Shown: one piece after another, positions 63,667 through 64,000 of the stretch | How positions within the stretch are numbered: the stretch's first letter is position 1 | How the letters are laid out: each line of letters opens with the position of its first letter | Source of the DNA: Virgibacillus salarius | Lineage (GTDB): Bacteria; Bacillota; Bacilli; Bacillales; Amphibacillaceae | Length of the DNA stretch: 64,000 bases | Direction: 5' to 3' | Assembly: GCF_039521925.1 (NCBI RefSeq) | Contig: NZ_BAAACY010000011.1 | Span: forward strand, 4,015 to 68,014 | Program-made: the position numbers and the translations under genes | The notes under the pieces: generated by a model | Databases searched by the model: none | The model's input: the letters and a program-made list of their open reading frames with translations, nothing else | Told to the model about the DNA's origin: nothing

Positions 63667-63870
63667 AACAAAAAGGTAAGCGCCCGATTAGAAACGTAGC
63701 GGCTGGAGCGAGTCAACGGAGATAAAGGAAACACGGTGAGCTTGCAAGCCAACGATGACTTAGATGAGGACGATTTATGAATTAGCCTTGTTTCTAGGTG
63801 CTGGAGCTGGACGCGGCTCAACACGCCCATAATTTTCCACATGGGCAAATTGTATAGTTTCCTAAACTAT
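63667..63870 (+). repeat. Intergenic repeat A, copy 4
   Basis: GGTAAGCGCCCG, core GCGGCTGGAGCGAGTC at 63699-63714 (one change), GATGACTTAGATGAGG, GGTGCTGGAGCTGG and an intact 3' hairpin GCCCATAA...ACATGGGC, plus a terminal TATAGTTT/AAACTATT stem. Upstream of spoIIIAA; same orientation as the other three. Confidence 0.85.
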
Positions 63871-63873
63871 TAT

Positions 63874-63900
63874 AAAAAACTGAGCAAAATTCGCTCAGTC
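63874..63900 (-). terminator. Intrinsic terminator for a minus-strand gene beyond the right edge
   Basis: Minus strand CTGAGCGAATTTTGCTCAG followed by TTTTTTATAAT. It isolates spoIIIA from whatever lies upstream. Confidence 0.85.
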
Positions 63901-63935
63901 CTTATCACTAAATGCTCAGATTTACGCTTTCTCTG

Positions 63936-64000
63936 GGGCTGGGACAAAACCCAGTAACTGAAAAAAGTGGTACGCCAATTTAGGGCGTATCACTTTTTTT
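63936..64000. repeat. Start of a repeat B-type element with hairpin
   Basis: GGGGCTGGGACAAAACCC resembles the end of repeat B, followed by a stem AAAAGTGGTACGCC/GGGCGTATCACTTTT (63965-63999) with flanking A and T tracts that can act as a terminator on either strand. Cut by the window edge. Confidence 0.6.

Noticed and set aside
7412..63870. CRISPR array
   Set aside because: The repeated units are about 190 bp, dispersed over tens of kilobases, and not separated by regular spacers; no cas genes are present.

Overview
The window reads as chromosomal DNA of a low-GC, endospore-forming Bacillaceae, probably a halophilic or alkaliphilic relative of Oceanobacillus/Virgibacillus. This rests on gene content, close protein resemblance to Bacillus subtilis, synteny with the B. 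subtilis lysA to spoIIIA region, and an OLE RNA locus. Species is not proven from sequence alone. Most genes are on the minus strand.

Region 1 (1-15.5 kb) holds the 5' part of lysA, a reduced spoVA operon (spoVAA, spoVAB, spoVAF, without spoVAC/VAD/VAE), the dacF-spoIIAA-spoIIAB-sigF forespore sigma module, nucleoside salvage (deoB-punA-pdp), xerD, yqzK, fur, spoIIM, an EndoQ-like PHP protein and nudF. Region 2 (15.5-32 kb) is the yqk/yqj housekeeping and lipid/redox region: aldo-keto reductase, HesB-like protein, SDR, MBL hydrolase behind a perfect palindromic operator, M20 peptidases, a plus-strand operon (GDPD, NamA, RNase Z, aldehyde dehydrogenase), a Y-family polymerase, a carboxyltransferase gene broken by a frameshift next to methylmalonyl-CoA epimerase, the miniprotein Prli42 and a YqjA-type membrane protein. 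Three copies of a roughly 190-bp intergenic repeat and other repeats lie in the gaps.

Region 3 (32-44.6 kb) is the branched-chain keto-acid operon ptb-bcd-buk-lpdV-bkdAA-bkdAB-bkdB. It has a textbook sigma-54 promoter and tandem upstream sites next to the activator gene bkdR. It feeds branched-chain acyl-CoA starters to fatty acid synthesis. brxB, yqzF and a class III aspartokinase flank it.

Region 4 (44.9-63.5 kb) is spo0A (vegetative promoter, 0A boxes, sigma-H promoter and a 15-codon leader ORF), spoIVB, recN, argR, tlyA, then oapA and the large structured OLE RNA, followed upstream by ispA, xseB, xseA, folD, nusB, yqhY, accC, accB and the eight-gene spoIIIA operon with a sigma-E promoter. 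The usual dxs gene is missing between oapA/OLE and tlyA.

The most unusual system is the OLE RNA with its membrane partner OapA. It is a known but rare and incompletely understood ribonucleoprotein, here inside an isoprenoid/DNA-repair/folate operon from which dxs has been lost or moved.
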